Notes under the pieces: model-generated
The model's database searches: none
What the model was told of the DNA's origin: nothing
Seen by the model: only the letters and a program-made list of their open reading frames with translations
Assembly: GCF_009695545.1 (NCBI RefSeq)
Contig: NZ_VUNS01000001.1
Coordinates: forward strand, 124,001 to 188,000
Reading direction: 5' to 3'
Length of the DNA: 64,000 nucleotides
Source: Victivallis lenta
Lineage (GTDB): Bacteria; Verrucomicrobiota; Lentisphaeria; Victivallales; Victivallaceae
Position numbers and translations under genes: made by a program
Shown here: positions 1-8,585 of the stretch, one piece after another
Numbering within the stretch: the stretch's first letter is position 1
Layout of the letters: the number at the start of each line of letters is the position of its first letter

Positions 1-1
1 C

Positions 2-199
2 GCTCCGGGATTGATCCTGACCGACCTCTGCACCGAACGGCTCACGCCGGAGATGATGCAGCGCGAACTCGACACGATTCCCCTCCGGCGCGGCGCGCCG
101 CCCGGAGAGGTGGCCGAAGCGGTTTTCGACCTCGCCAAGTCCGGTTTCCTGACCGGAGAGGTCGTGAACCTCAACGGCGGCGCCTTCATGCGTCCCTGA
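2..199 (+). CDS. SDR-family oxidoreductase, C-terminal fragment
   Basis: This is the last 65 codons of a gene that begins upstream of the window. The reading frame is open from base 2. The visible residues run APGLILTDLC at the start and end in FLTGEVVNLNGGAFMRP. That is the usual C-terminal signature of short-chain dehydrogenases/reductases (FabG-like): a PG..xT segment after the active-site helix and a final G-x-x-x-x-x-x-G-G strand. The cofactor site (TGxxxGxG) and the catalytic Tyr/Lys lie outside the window, so the substrate cannot be inferred. Its 3' end overlaps the convergent beta-mannosidase gene by 14 bp. It is on the opposite strand from that operon and is probably independent of it. 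Confidence 0.75.
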   Translation, partial: APGLILTDLCTERLTPEMMQRELDTIPLRRGAPPGEVAEAVFDLAKSGFLTGEVVNLNGGAFMRP

Positions 200-2726
200 C
201 GCCTCCTCCGAAAAAGGAGTTGCCGGTAGTCAGGATGACCGGCAGCTCCTCACGGTCCCACGGAATTTCGTACGGAACTCCGGGAATCAGGTCGAAGGCG
301 TTGTCCGGCAGTTCGCATTCGCCGTCGATGTCGAGGCAGACGCGCCAGACGTACCGCCCGGACTCGAATCGCGCCCGGTTCCCGGCGCGGGAGATGCGGA
401 TTTCCGGATCCGGGTCGAGCCCGAGCTCCCCGAAGCGGCGCTCGAAGAGCCGGTGCTGCGCCGCCGGGCGGCCGCCGGAAAGAAGCTGCGCGAAAACGCC
501 GCTCCGCCCGGAGCCGGCCGCCTCCCACTCGCTTTTCGGGAATTCGGCCAGCAGCGTCGAGGCGTCGGGGGCGAGTTCGACCGGGATGGTCCGCTCCCGC
601 GCGATTCCGCCGCAGACCTGAAAAACACCGCAGCGGAGTTCGCCGCTCCACGGCTCGAAGGTGTCGTTGACGCCGAAGATTTTCACGCTGCCGTGTTCAC
701 TCACGACCGCCGCGGCGACCGGGGCGAAGGCGCGCTTCACGGGGTAGTAGGCGAGCTTCTTCCGCCGGTAGCAGTCGACGATGGTCCAGCCGTGGGTGAC
801 CGGCCACGAATCGTTGTACATCCAGAAAATCGCCGAGGCGGTCGAGAACATGCGGCGGCGGTAGTTCATGATGTACTCCTCAAGCCCCTCCGCCTGCAGG
901 AGCCCCGAAACGACGGCATAGCGCTCCATCGGCAGCGTCCGCGGGTCGAGCCCGGTCCAGAGCTCGACGGTCGCGTAGGCGTGGCCGAGCCGCCGCTCCG
1001 GGCTGAAGCTGCCGAAGGTGTCCTCGAGCCGCGCGAACGGATTGTCGTGGTGATCCCACGAGAACGACCAGAGCTCCCGCTCGTTTTCCGGCAGGAACTG
1101 CCGCAGCGTCGCCGGAGTCGAACAGCCGAGAACACCCCCCTCGTTCGGAAAACGGTCGACATAGGAGCGGAACGTCCAGAAATCGGTGCCGCCGGGCGTT
1201 TCGAGCGTCGCCTTCCACGGATGCTGGTCGCCGGTGGTCGGATCGGACGGCTCCTTGAAGCCGGGCGAATACGGCGAACTCGGCCAGTAGAACACCTGCG
1301 GCGATTCGTCGTGCACGACCTTCGCCAGCAGGTGGTGGAAGATGTAGTGGTCGCTCCAGCCGACTTCGCAGTCGCAGTACTGCCGCCATGACCGGTTGCC
1401 GAGCTCAAGCTCGTTGTTGCCGCACCAGACCACCAGCGACGGATGATGATTCAGCGCGCGGACAACCGTCAGCGCCTCCTTCCGCACGGCCCGGCTGAAC
1501 GCCTCGTTTTCGCCCGGATATTTGGCACAGGCGAAAATGAAGTCGTGCCAGAGCATGATCCCGGCCTCGTCGCACGCGTCGCAGAACTCCTCCGTCGCGT
1601 AGATGCCGCCGCCCCAGATGCGGAGCAGATTGAAGTTCGCGCCTGCCGCAAGCCGGACGAGCTCGCGGCAGCGCCCCGCGTCGACCTCGCTGTAATAGAG
1701 GTCCGCCGGTACGAAGTTGCCGCCCTTGCAGAAGATCCGCCGGTTGTTGATTTCGAGAATGAAATAGGTCCCCTCGACCGGATGTTCCGACTGATCGACC
1801 GCCACCTTGCGGACGCCGAATTTCCGCGTGACGCGCTTGCCGAGGAATTCGATTTCGGCCGTGTAGCGGAACGGCTCGCCCGCGCCGCGCGGGAACCAGA
1901 GCTTCGGACGGTCGAGCGTCAGTTCGACTGCGCACTGCGCATGCCCTTCCGGCAGCTCGAAGCTCTCTTCGACGGAGTTGCCGGTTTCGGCGATGCGGAG
2001 TTTCAGCGTTCCGCGCACCGCCCTCCCCTCGGCCGCCCCTTTCACGATGATGCGGGCGGAAGAGAGATCGTCCGCCGCCAGCGACACGAGAGAAAGCTCC
2101 GTCACGACGGAGTCCGGCGCGTACTCGAGCCGGACATCGCCCAGGATGCCGACGTTCTGCAGCCGCGCCTGCCAGTCCCAGCCGCTCTGATGCTGTGCCT
2201 TGCGGAGCCAGGCCCGCTTGGTCAGGTCACCCATCTCGCCGCCGCAACTGATCTTCGACGGATGGTCGCAATACTCGAATACGCCGCTCTCAAGCGCGAC
2301 GACCAGCGTGTTTTCCCCCTCCCGGAGCTTCCCGGTCACATCGATGCGGTGCGGCACGAGCGCATTGGCCGTGCTCCCGGCAAGCTCGCCGTTCAGATAG
2401 ACCTTCGCCAGCATCTCAAGCCGCTCGAAAACGAGATGGACGACCGCATCCGGTCCGAGCGCCCCGGCCGGAGCCGTGAAGGTGCGGCGGTAGATCCAGT
2501 AGCACTCCTCCACCCAGCGCGCCCGGAGGCTGTTCATGCCGAAATTCGGATCGTCGAGCAGCCCGTGCTTTTCAAGCGTCCGGTGGACCGGCTCCGGCAC
2601 CTCGGCGGTCATGAGCCGCCGCGCCGGCGCCGGATTCAGCGTGGTGAATTCCCAGGGGGCCGCGATCGGCGGACCGTCCGCATATGTGAGCCCCCAGTTT
2701 CCGTTCAAAGACAAAATCCGCTGCAT
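186..2726 (-). CDS. GH2 beta-mannosidase-like glycoside hydrolase
   Basis: Predicted exo-acting beta-mannosidase of about 846 residues, the usual length for GH2 beta-mannosidases. The N-terminus (LSLNGNW) begins a sugar-binding jelly-roll domain, followed by an immunoglobulin-like sandwich and a TIM barrel. The barrel carries WCGNNELE, with E439 as the likely acid/base, and E529 in FPNEGG as the candidate nucleophile. No signal peptide is visible, so it should act in the cytoplasm on imported manno-oligosaccharides. An ATG 36 nt further upstream (2762) is in frame, but 2726 starts right at the conserved LNG.W segment and has GGAG in front. It is the last gene of the aldolase-isomerase-kinase-mannosidase operon. 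Family assignment is firm. Mannoside specificity rests on the GNNE motif and on the neighbouring mannose/lyxose isomerase. Confidence 0.88.
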   Translation of the reverse strand: MQRILSLNGNWGLTYADGPPIAAPWEFTTLNPAPARRLMTAEVPEPVHRTLEKHGLLDDPNFGMNSLRARWVEECYWIYRRTFTAPAGALGPDAVVHLVFERLEMLAKVYLNGELAGSTANALVPHRIDVTGKLREGENTLVVALESGVFEYCDHPSKISCGGEMGDLTKRAWLRKAQHQSGWDWQARLQNVGILGDVRLEYAPDSVVTELSLVSLAADDLSSARIIVKGAAEGRAVRGTLKLRIAETGNSVEESFELPEGHAQCAVELTLDRPKLWFPRGAGEPFRYTAEIEFLGKRVTRKFGVRKVAVDQSEHPVEGTYFILEINNRRIFCKGGNFVPADLYYSEVDAGRCRELVRLAAGANFNLLRIWGGGIYATEEFCDACDEAGIMLWHDFIFACAKYPGENEAFSRAVRKEALTVVRALNHHPSLVVWCGNNELELGNRSWRQYCDCEVGWSDHYIFHHLLAKVVHDESPQVFYWPSSPYSPGFKEPSDPTTGDQHPWKATLETPGGTDFWTFRSYVDRFPNEGGVLGCSTPATLRQFLPENERELWSFSWDHHDNPFARLEDTFGSFSPERRLGHAYATVELWTGLDPRTLPMERYAVVSGLLQAEGLEEYIMNYRRRMFSTASAIFWMYNDSWPVTHGWTIVDCYRRKKLAYYPVKRAFAPVAAAVVSEHGSVKIFGVNDTFEPWSGELRCGVFQVCGGIARERTIPVELAPDASTLLAEFPKSEWEAAGSGRSGVFAQLLSGGRPAAQHRLFERRFGELGLDPDPEIRISRAGNRARFESGRYVWRVCLDIDGECELPDNAFDLIPGVPYEIPWDREELPVILTTGNSFFGGGVRDA

Positions 2727-2774
2727 ATCGCTCCGCTGCTCCTGTACTGCCCTGTGCCGCATCCTGTTTTTCCT

Positions 2775-3782
2775 TTACAATAGATTGAATTCGCCGGATT
2801 GCAAATGCTCTTCGATCCGGCAGTACGGAACCGCGCCGCCCGAGGCGGTCGGCGATTTCAGATTGAAATAGCTGCTCGCCGAACCGACCCGAAGCGCCTC
2901 TTCGAGCGGCAGCCGCTTCGCCAGCGCGTAGAGAACTCCGGCCGCGAACGCGTCGCCGGCGCCGTTATGCCCTGCGATTTCGTCCCGGTCGATCCGGCAG
3001 GAGGGGGTCAGCGTATACGCGCCGTCGGCGGTCATCGCGGCCGCCCCCTCCGGAAAGTGGATGACGCAGAGCTCGCCGATCTTCATCGAAAACAGCCGCT
3101 TCAGCGCCTCCGGCAGCAGCTCCGCGGCAAGCGTTCCGTCGCCGCTCCGCAGCCCGATGCCGGTCGAACAGGCGGCCTCGACCTCGTTGATGATGAGAAT
3201 ATCGGTCCAAGGGAACGCCGCCTCGGCCGCCGGACGGAAGCGGTCGGGACTGCCCGACACGAAGTCGACGACGGTGCGGAAGCCGCGTTTTCGCATCGCG
3301 GCAAGCAGCCGGGCCGCGCCGGTGCCGAACTCGGCGTCCGGCATATCGAGGCTCCGGAGCAGCAGCAGATAGCCGAGATAGAAGAACTCCGCTTCGGCTT
3401 CGGCGCCGTCGAAATCCGCCGCGCAAAGGAAAGCGTCGGCCCCGGCCGCGTGAAAGAAGGTCCGGCTGCCCGGAGAAGAAATCACATCCGTGTAGGCCGT
3501 CGCGACGCCGGGCGTCCGCCGCAGCAGCGACGTGTCGATGCCGCGCTTCGCGGCTTCGGCCAGCAGAAAATCGCCGTCGGCGTCTTCGCCGATTCTCCCG
3601 GCCGCGTACAGCGGGTACGACGAATCCATGGCGGCAAGGTCGAAGAGAATGTTCGCCGGGCCGCCGCCCGGCGCGCGCTCTTCGGCGAGAATGCTGCACA
3701 AGTTCCCTTCGCCGGGCCAGCGGTCGACGCTCTTGACCCGGTCGGCGATCCAGTTCCCGGCAGCGAGGATTCCGTCACGCAT
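2775..3782 (-). CDS. PfkB-family sugar kinase
   Basis: ATP-dependent carbohydrate kinase of the ribokinase/PfkB family, 335 residues. It has the N-terminal substrate-site glycine motif (APGGGPANILFDLA, about residues 37-50) and the C-terminal signature HNGAGDAFAAG, with D277 as catalytic base and the preceding GAG as anion hole. Its start overlaps the stop of the isomerase gene by 8 nt, so the two are probably translationally coupled. In context it should phosphorylate the ketose made by the isomerase: fructose if the sugar is mannose, or xylulose if it is lyxose. The sequence alone does not show whether the phosphate goes to C1 or C6. The aldolase next door favours a product that can be cleaved to trioses. 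Confidence 0.85.
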   Translation of the reverse strand: MRDGILAAGNWIADRVKSVDRWPGEGNLCSILAEERAPGGGPANILFDLAAMDSSYPLYAAGRIGEDADGDFLLAEAAKRGIDTSLLRRTPGVATAYTDVISSPGSRTFFHAAGADAFLCAADFDGAEAEAEFFYLGYLLLLRSLDMPDAEFGTGAARLLAAMRKRGFRTVVDFVSGSPDRFRPAAEAAFPWTDILIINEVEAACSTGIGLRSGDGTLAAELLPEALKRLFSMKIGELCVIHFPEGAAAMTADGAYTLTPSCRIDRDEIAGHNGAGDAFAAGVLYALAKRLPLEEALRVGSASSYFNLKSPTASGGAVPYCRIEEHLQSGEFNLL

Positions 3783-4476
3783 GGCTGCGCCCTCCGTACA
3801 GCCGCCGGCAGTCGGCCGCCAGCAGGAACTCCGGCTCTTCGTCCTCCAGAATCGGGTCGAAGCGGACCGCGTCGTCGAGAAAGCAGTTGTCGTTTGCGTC
3901 GTCGTTGACCGCCGATACTTCGCCGACCATCGCCGTGCCGGAACCGGGCTCGGCGTAAAAGCGATGAGCGTGAACCGGCTCGAGACAGACGCTTTCGCCG
4001 GGAGTCAGCACAAGCCGGTCGCCGGATTCCATTTGCCGCCGCATTCCATTGACCGTGATCTCGAACGGACCGCCGGCTTCGGCCGAGCGCTCCGGATCGG
4101 CCCGGAACAGTTCGACGATGAGATTGCCGCCGCCGCGCACGATGATGTCCTCGCGCTTATGCCAGTGGAAATGGCGCAGCGTAATCTGGTTTTCACGGAC
4201 CATCATGATCTTTTCGGCATACGGCTTCGGATACTTCGCGGAACCGGCCTTTCCGTTCCGCAGCGTGAAAAGCGTCAGCCCGAAGCGTTCGAAGTCCCCT
4301 TTGCCGAATCCCGTGACGTCCCAGCCGAGTTCGAGGTCGAAGATCTCCTCCGCCCCGTCCAGGTGTTTCTCCCAGTCGTCCTTCCGGTAGAATGCGAAAG
4401 GCGGCAGCCGGAAGTTCCGCTCCGCGAAAAACGCCATCGCCTCGCGGATCGTACGGTTGATCATCGAACGCTTCAT
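3775..4476 (-). CDS. D-lyxose/D-mannose isomerase (cupin fold)
   Basis: This 233-residue protein resembles D-lyxose ketol-isomerases. It opens with MKRSMINRTIREAMAFF and LPPFAFY, and has a cupin metal site HFHWHKRED (residues 102-110) plus a later PVHAHRF (H169, H171) as second metal-ligand strand. Enzymes of this family interconvert D-lyxose with D-xylulose, and many also convert D-mannose to D-fructose; that is family knowledge. The frame stays open a further 156 codons upstream, but that stretch only shadows the aldolase gene. The start at 4476 gives the family N-terminus and lies 4 nt after the aldolase stop. Next to a beta-mannosidase, the mannose activity is the more likely role. Confidence 0.85.
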   Translation of the reverse strand: MKRSMINRTIREAMAFFAERNFRLPPFAFYRKDDWEKHLDGAEEIFDLELGWDVTGFGKGDFERFGLTLFTLRNGKAGSAKYPKPYAEKIMMVRENQITLRHFHWHKREDIIVRGGGNLIVELFRADPERSAEAGGPFEITVNGMRRQMESGDRLVLTPGESVCLEPVHAHRFYAEPGSGTAMVGEVSAVNDDANDNCFLDDAVRFDPILEDEEPEFLLAADCRRLYGGRSHA

Positions 4477-4480
4477 GCCG

Positions 4481-5353
4481 TCACCCCCTTCTGCCGCTGC
4501 CGAACAGCCGGATCTTGTTCCGCATGACCTCGCGCACGGCCTCGTCGGCCGGGCGGCAGACCGCCGAGTTGTGAACGGAATAATTCGGCGACTTCCCGAG
4601 TTCCGCCACCACGGTCCGGTGCCAGGCGTCCATGATTTCGGAGCAGATGTTGATTTTCGCAATGCCGTGCCGGATCGCGGCGCGGATCTGATCCTCCGGC
4701 GTCCCGGAACCGCCGTGCAGCACGAGCGGAACCGGAGAAACCCGGTTGATCTCATCCAGCAGCCCGATCTGGAGCTCCGGCGCGGTCGCGTAGACTCCGT
4801 GCGCGGTACCGATCGACACCGCCAGCGCGTCGCAGCCGCTGCGCCCGACGAATTCGGCGACCCTGCCGGGCTCGGTATAGACCATTCCGGCCCCGGCATG
4901 ATCGCCGAGCTCCCCTTCGCCGCCGGCCGACGCGACGCCGACATGCCCGAGCTCGGCCTCGACGCCGACGCCGCGGCGGCGCATCTGTTCGCAGACCCGC
5001 CGGGTCAGCTCCGCATTCTCCTCGAACGGCAGCGCCGAAGCGTCGATCATGACGCCGGTAAAGCCCGCATCCGCACAGCGCACGCAAAGTTCGAGGCTCG
5101 CCGCATGGTCGAGCATGATGCAGACCGGCACCTTCGCGCCGATCGCGGCGCGGTTCGCCAGCGCCATCCAGTAATCGAGCCGGTCGCCCTCGTAGTCGAA
5201 TTCGACGCCGGCGATGATGACCGGCGAATTCTCCTCCTCCGCCACCTGCACGGCGGAGCGGATCATCGCCATGTTCTGCGTATCGAACAGGGGAACCGCA
5301 TAACCGCCCCGCCGGGCGTCTTCGAGCATTTCGCGCAATGAGACTACTGCCAT
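4481..5353 (-). CDS. class II ketose-bisphosphate aldolase
   Basis: Zinc-dependent class II aldolase, 290 residues. The active site is clear: LDHAAS (D82, H83), AELGHVG with E134, GTAHGVY with zinc-ligand H185, and LHGGSGT with H213. The family includes fructose-bisphosphate and tagatose-bisphosphate aldolases and enzymes that act on related ketose phosphates. The exact substrate cannot be told from sequence. It is the first gene of the mannoside operon, with a clear ribosome-binding site (GGAAGG, 5 nt before ATG) and the divergent AraC regulator upstream. Together with isomerase and kinase it would send the released sugar directly to triose phosphates. Confidence 0.88.
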   Translation of the reverse strand: MAVVSLREMLEDARRGGYAVPLFDTQNMAMIRSAVQVAEEENSPVIIAGVEFDYEGDRLDYWMALANRAAIGAKVPVCIMLDHAASLELCVRCADAGFTGVMIDASALPFEENAELTRRVCEQMRRRGVGVEAELGHVGVASAGGEGELGDHAGAGMVYTEPGRVAEFVGRSGCDALAVSIGTAHGVYATAPELQIGLLDEINRVSPVPLVLHGGSGTPEDQIRAAIRHGIAKINICSEIMDAWHRTVVAELGKSPNYSVHNSAVCRPADEAVREVMRNKIRLFGSGRRG

Positions 5354-5417
5354 ATTCCTTCCTTTCGGTTTGGTGTTCTTCTATCCGGAATATAGGCCGT
5401 TTTCTCCGATTCTTCTC

Positions 5418-5445
5418 TTGATTTTTTAACCGTTTATGATACTAT
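5418..5445 (+). promoter_or_regulatory. possible promoter of the AraC gene
   Basis: TTGATT (5418-5423) and TACTAT (5440-5445) are spaced 16 bp. Transcription would start within a base or so of the ATG at 5452, and no ribosome-binding site is seen, so the mRNA may be leaderless. A 10-bp palindrome, TTCATATGAA, covers the start codon. The whole divergent gap is about 98 bp and AT-rich. I could not identify a convincing leftward promoter in it. Confidence 0.35.
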
Positions 5446-5451
5446 TTTCAT

Positions 5452-6324
5452 ATGAAGTTCCATTATGAGACCGTTCTGCACGCTCCCGGGGAGTCGTTCA
5501 GCATCGAGATACAGTCCGGGGCGATCCTCGACTGCGTCTATCATGTCCACCCCGAATTCGAGCTGACGTTCGTCGAATCGGGATTCGGCACACGCTTCGT
5601 CGGCGACCTCATCGAGCCGTTCCGGGAGCAGGACCTGATTCTGGTCGGCGGCATGGTTCCGCATCACTACCTGACCCGGCGCGAAGACAGCACCGGCCCC
5701 GACTGGTCACGCACGCGGGTCATCAAGTTTCACGCCGGATTCCGCGACGGAGCCTTCCTGACGCTGCCCGAATTCGAGCCGCTCAAGCGCATGCTCGACG
5801 AAGCGGCGTCGGCGGGGCTGCATTTTCCGGAGGAGTCGGCGCGGCGCATTGCGCCGGATCTGCGCCGCCTGCCGGAACTCTCGGGGTGGGAGCGCTTTCT
5901 CGCCCTCACGGCCCTGCTCTGCCGTCTCGCGGAGGAGCCGCGCCGCAAGCTCACGCTCTCGGCGGCCGCCGCGCCGGCCGCGACTCCCGACGAACGGCTG
6001 AACCGGGTCCTGCGCTTCATCCACCGCCGCCTTGAACAGAAACTGCCCGTCACGCTTGAGGAGGCCGCCGCCCGGGCTTGCCTGACCGCGCCCGCCTTCA
6101 GCCACTATTTCCGCTCCGCCACCCGCAAGCGCTTCGTCGAATATGTGGTCGAACTCAAACTCAGCCGCGCCGCCCAGCTCCTTGCCAACACCGACCGGCC
6201 GGTCATGGAGATCGCCCTCGACTCCGGCTTCTCCAACCTCTCGAATTTCAACCGCCATTTCCTGCGCTACCGGAAATCGACCCCGCGCGAATACCGGGAA
6301 CGCCTGCGCTCCGCCCGCCGCTGA
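5452..6324 (+). CDS. AraC-family transcriptional regulator
   Basis: A 290-residue regulator. Residues about 1-100 form a cupin-like sensor domain (HVHPEFELTFVESG, then a DLILVGGMVPHHY turn). The C-terminal ~100 residues hold the paired helix-turn-helix motifs of the AraC family, ending in SGFSNLSNFNRHFLRYRKSTPREYRERLR. It is divergent from the aldolase-isomerase-kinase-mannosidase operon and is very probably its sugar-responsive activator. That role is inferred from position. The short gap holds both promoters. Confidence 0.9.
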   Translation: MKFHYETVLHAPGESFSIEIQSGAILDCVYHVHPEFELTFVESGFGTRFVGDLIEPFREQDLILVGGMVPHHYLTRREDSTGPDWSRTRVIKFHAGFRDGAFLTLPEFEPLKRMLDEAASAGLHFPEESARRIAPDLRRLPELSGWERFLALTALLCRLAEEPRRKLTLSAAAAPAATPDERLNRVLRFIHRRLEQKLPVTLEEAAARACLTAPAFSHYFRSATRKRFVEYVVELKLSRAAQLLANTDRPVMEIALDSGFSNLSNFNRHFLRYRKSTPREYRERLRSARR

Positions 6325-6371
6325 ACAGCGCCGGAACCGGCAACGCGGAATAAAGATTCAAACGGACTCAA

Positions 6372-6393
6372 CGCCGCGGGACTGACCGCGGCG
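6372..6393. terminator. hairpin between convergent genes
   Basis: Perfect 8-bp inverted repeat CGCCGCGG / CCGCGGCG with a 6-nt loop, between the ends of the AraC gene and the arabinofuranosidase gene. No run of T follows on either strand. It may slow or stop transcription from both sides, but it is not a textbook intrinsic terminator. Confidence 0.4.
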
Positions 6394-6415
6394 CGGCACA
6401 GACGAATGCCTCCCG

Positions 6416-8494
6416 CTATTCCCCGGCGGTCAGGGTGAAGGCGGTCATCGAGTGCGGCTTGAACTTCCACCGGAACGAGCTTCCGCTGCCGGGAACAGCT
6501 TCCTTCTGCGGCTCGAAGTATTTGACCGTGCCCGGATCGTCCTGATAGAGCACCTCGGCGGACCCCGCCGCATAGCGGAAGCCCTCCAGCTCGATCTTCG
6601 CCGGAATCTCGGAGTCGAGACTCCGGTTGAACACGATCAGCCAGAGCGTCTTCCCGTCCGCCGAACGGCTCGCGAAACTGCTGAGCCCCTGATAGGCGGG
6701 ACACTGTCCGGCCGGCCGGGCCGCCACCCGCAGATCGCGGATCTCAAGCGTGCCGGAGATCGCCCCCTGCACATGCTGCACCCGCCCGGTCAGAACCATC
6801 GCCTGCGTGTCGTCCAGCGAAAGCAGCGTCTCGCGGAAACGAGTCCACTCCTTTGCGACATTGATGCCGTAGATCGCGGTCGCATTGTGGGTTGCCGCCC
6901 AGCCGCGGATGTCCATCATGCCGAGACCGATGGTGGCCGATCCGGTCGAATCCGGCGCGGGCGTGAACTTCGCCTCGAACGACACCTCCAGCTCCCACGC
7001 CCGGCCCATCGGAATCTCCTTCGGGCGAAAAACGGTCACGAAATCCGGGTAGGTCTCCTGCCTGAAATCCCGGAAGCGGACAGTCAGGCTCCGGCTCGCA
7101 TTGCTTCCCTCCGCGCTCATGCCCGGCATGGTCAGATTGTTCAGCCGGAATGCGTTGAGCGGGAGCGGAACGAACGGGCCGTCGCCCGGAATGAATCGGT
7201 CGCCCTTCGCGGCCAGCACGCCCGGGCTCGCATTCGCCTCGAAGACCGGAACATTCTTCTGCGAGGTCGCCGCAAGTTCCGTCCCGAGATGACTCTTCAG
7301 CGTCTGGAAAAAGCGGGCCGCCGCCTTCATTTCAAGCAGCTTGCCGTCGTAGCCCGCCGGAACGTCCGCCCCCGGAATCGTGACGATCACGCCGTACATC
7401 GCATTCAGCAGATGCCAGTAGTTCGCCATCAGCACATTCGCCTCGGGCTGCAGGAAATCGAGCCAGAGCTCGGCGCACTGCATGCCGGCCAGGTAGCTGT
7501 AGCGGTAGGCATCCTTCTTCCCGGCGATGGACCGGATGTTGAACTCGGTGATTCCGAGCGGCATATCCCTGCCGGCCTCCTTCATGCGGCGGTGAAACCC
7601 GCGGAGCCGGCGGCGCATCTGCTCGTTGCCGGCCATCACGCTCCTGAACGCCGGGCCGGGCTCCAGCGAATCGACCTGCGGGTAGTAGGAGTGATAGATC
7701 GCAAAGTCCGCATTCTTCGCGGTTCCCTCATAGACGACCCGGTCCCATTCATCGCCGCCGAGGACGGTCTGCGTTCCGACCAGGATCGACGGATCGACCT
7801 TCTTCATCGCCGCAGCCACCGAATTGAAATATTCAACGTATTCCGCCGGCGAGTAGCGCCGGGTCGGATTCCCGCCGTGATTGCCGTGGATCGTCTCGTT
7901 GCCGATTTCGAAGTATTTGACGCCGTACGGCTCGGGGTGGCCGTATTCGGCCCGCTTCATCGCCCACGGATACCTCTTTTCTGCCGGCATGTTCAGGTAT
8001 TCGACAAGGTCCGCCGCATTCTGCGGAAGCGCTTTCATCTCCATCGCATAATCCGGGATGATGATCTGCGGCTCACAGCCGAGCGCCCTGCAGGTCTCGA
8101 GATATTCGTCGAGGCCGAAAGCCCAGTTTCCGCTGCCGCGTTTCCCGCGCGGGCCGACGGTCAGTTTCCAGTCGTAGTTGTGCGCGAGGCAGCCGCCCGG
8201 ATAACGCAGCGCGCCGAACGGAACCGTCTTCATGATTTCGACGACGCCGGGCGCCGGACGGCTGTTCTCCGCGTCCCAGTAGCCCTGCCCGAACTCGACC
8301 TCAAGCCCGCGCGGTTCGGGCTGAGCCAGCGGCGCCGTGAAGATGCCGCGATTGTCGGCCGCTTCAACGTTGTGCCCGAATACCAGCTCCCGGACCGGCC
8401 CGCGGTCCGCCTTCGCATCCACCGTAATCACCGGCTCGGCAGCCCCCAGCACCAGCACCGACGCCGCAACCGCCCCGAACAGCATTCGTCTCAT
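6416..8494 (-). CDS. secreted GH51-like alpha-L-arabinofuranosidase
   Basis: A 692-residue exported enzyme. After a signal peptide (MRRMLFGAVAASVLVLGAAEP) come the GH51 hallmarks: FGHNVEA near the N-terminus, RYPGG, YFEIGNE with acid/base E200, and ITEFN with nucleophile E317. The 117-residue spacing of the two glutamates fits the family. A C-terminal beta-sandwich follows the barrel. GH51 enzymes remove arabinofuranosyl groups from arabinan, arabinoxylan or arabinogalactan. A GTG two codons upstream is possible, but AGGAGG lies 5 nt before the ATG at 8494, which decides the start. It is a single-gene unit with its own strong promoter. Confidence 0.85.
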   Translation of the reverse strand: MRRMLFGAVAASVLVLGAAEPVITVDAKADRGPVRELVFGHNVEAADNRGIFTAPLAQPEPRGLEVEFGQGYWDAENSRPAPGVVEIMKTVPFGALRYPGGCLAHNYDWKLTVGPRGKRGSGNWAFGLDEYLETCRALGCEPQIIIPDYAMEMKALPQNAADLVEYLNMPAEKRYPWAMKRAEYGHPEPYGVKYFEIGNETIHGNHGGNPTRRYSPAEYVEYFNSVAAAMKKVDPSILVGTQTVLGGDEWDRVVYEGTAKNADFAIYHSYYPQVDSLEPGPAFRSVMAGNEQMRRRLRGFHRRMKEAGRDMPLGITEFNIRSIAGKKDAYRYSYLAGMQCAELWLDFLQPEANVLMANYWHLLNAMYGVIVTIPGADVPAGYDGKLLEMKAAARFFQTLKSHLGTELAATSQKNVPVFEANASPGVLAAKGDRFIPGDGPFVPLPLNAFRLNNLTMPGMSAEGSNASRSLTVRFRDFRQETYPDFVTVFRPKEIPMGRAWELEVSFEAKFTPAPDSTGSATIGLGMMDIRGWAATHNATAIYGINVAKEWTRFRETLLSLDDTQAMVLTGRVQHVQGAISGTLEIRDLRVAARPAGQCPAYQGLSSFASRSADGKTLWLIVFNRSLDSEIPAKIELEGFRYAAGSAEVLYQDDPGTVKYFEPQKEAVPGSGSSFRWKFKPHSMTAFTLTAGE

Positions 8495-8517
8495 CGCCAC
8501 CTCCTGACTCGATTAAC

Positions 8518-8538
8518 ATGGTATTCTAATTATACCAT
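8518..8538. promoter_or_regulatory. palindromic operator over the arabinofuranosidase promoter
   Basis: Perfect inverted repeat ATGGTAT-N7-ATACCAT. The -10 box of the arabinofuranosidase promoter lies inside it, so a bound protein would block RNA polymerase directly. The regulator is not identified: no regulator gene adjoins this promoter. Confidence 0.55.
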
Positions 8539-8557
8539 AAAGAAACAAAAAAGTCAA
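8529..8557 (-). promoter_or_regulatory. strong sigma-70 promoter of the arabinofuranosidase gene
   Basis: TTGACT (8552-8557), a 17-bp spacer and TATAAT (8529-8534), with an extended -10 TGG immediately in front of TATAAT. Predicted start of transcription is near 8522, giving a leader of about 28 nt with AGGAGG at 8500-8505. Confidence 0.75.
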
Positions 8558-8585
8558 TGCGGGACCCGAAAAAAACGGAAAAACT

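Noticed and set aside
3775-4944. Longer 389-residue version of the isomerase
   Set aside because: The first 156 codons overlap the aldolase gene out of frame and have no family similarity.
5390-5395. TATATT as -10 box for the aldolase operon
   Set aside because: No acceptable -35 at 16-18 bp; the true promoter is probably AraC-dependent and was not located.
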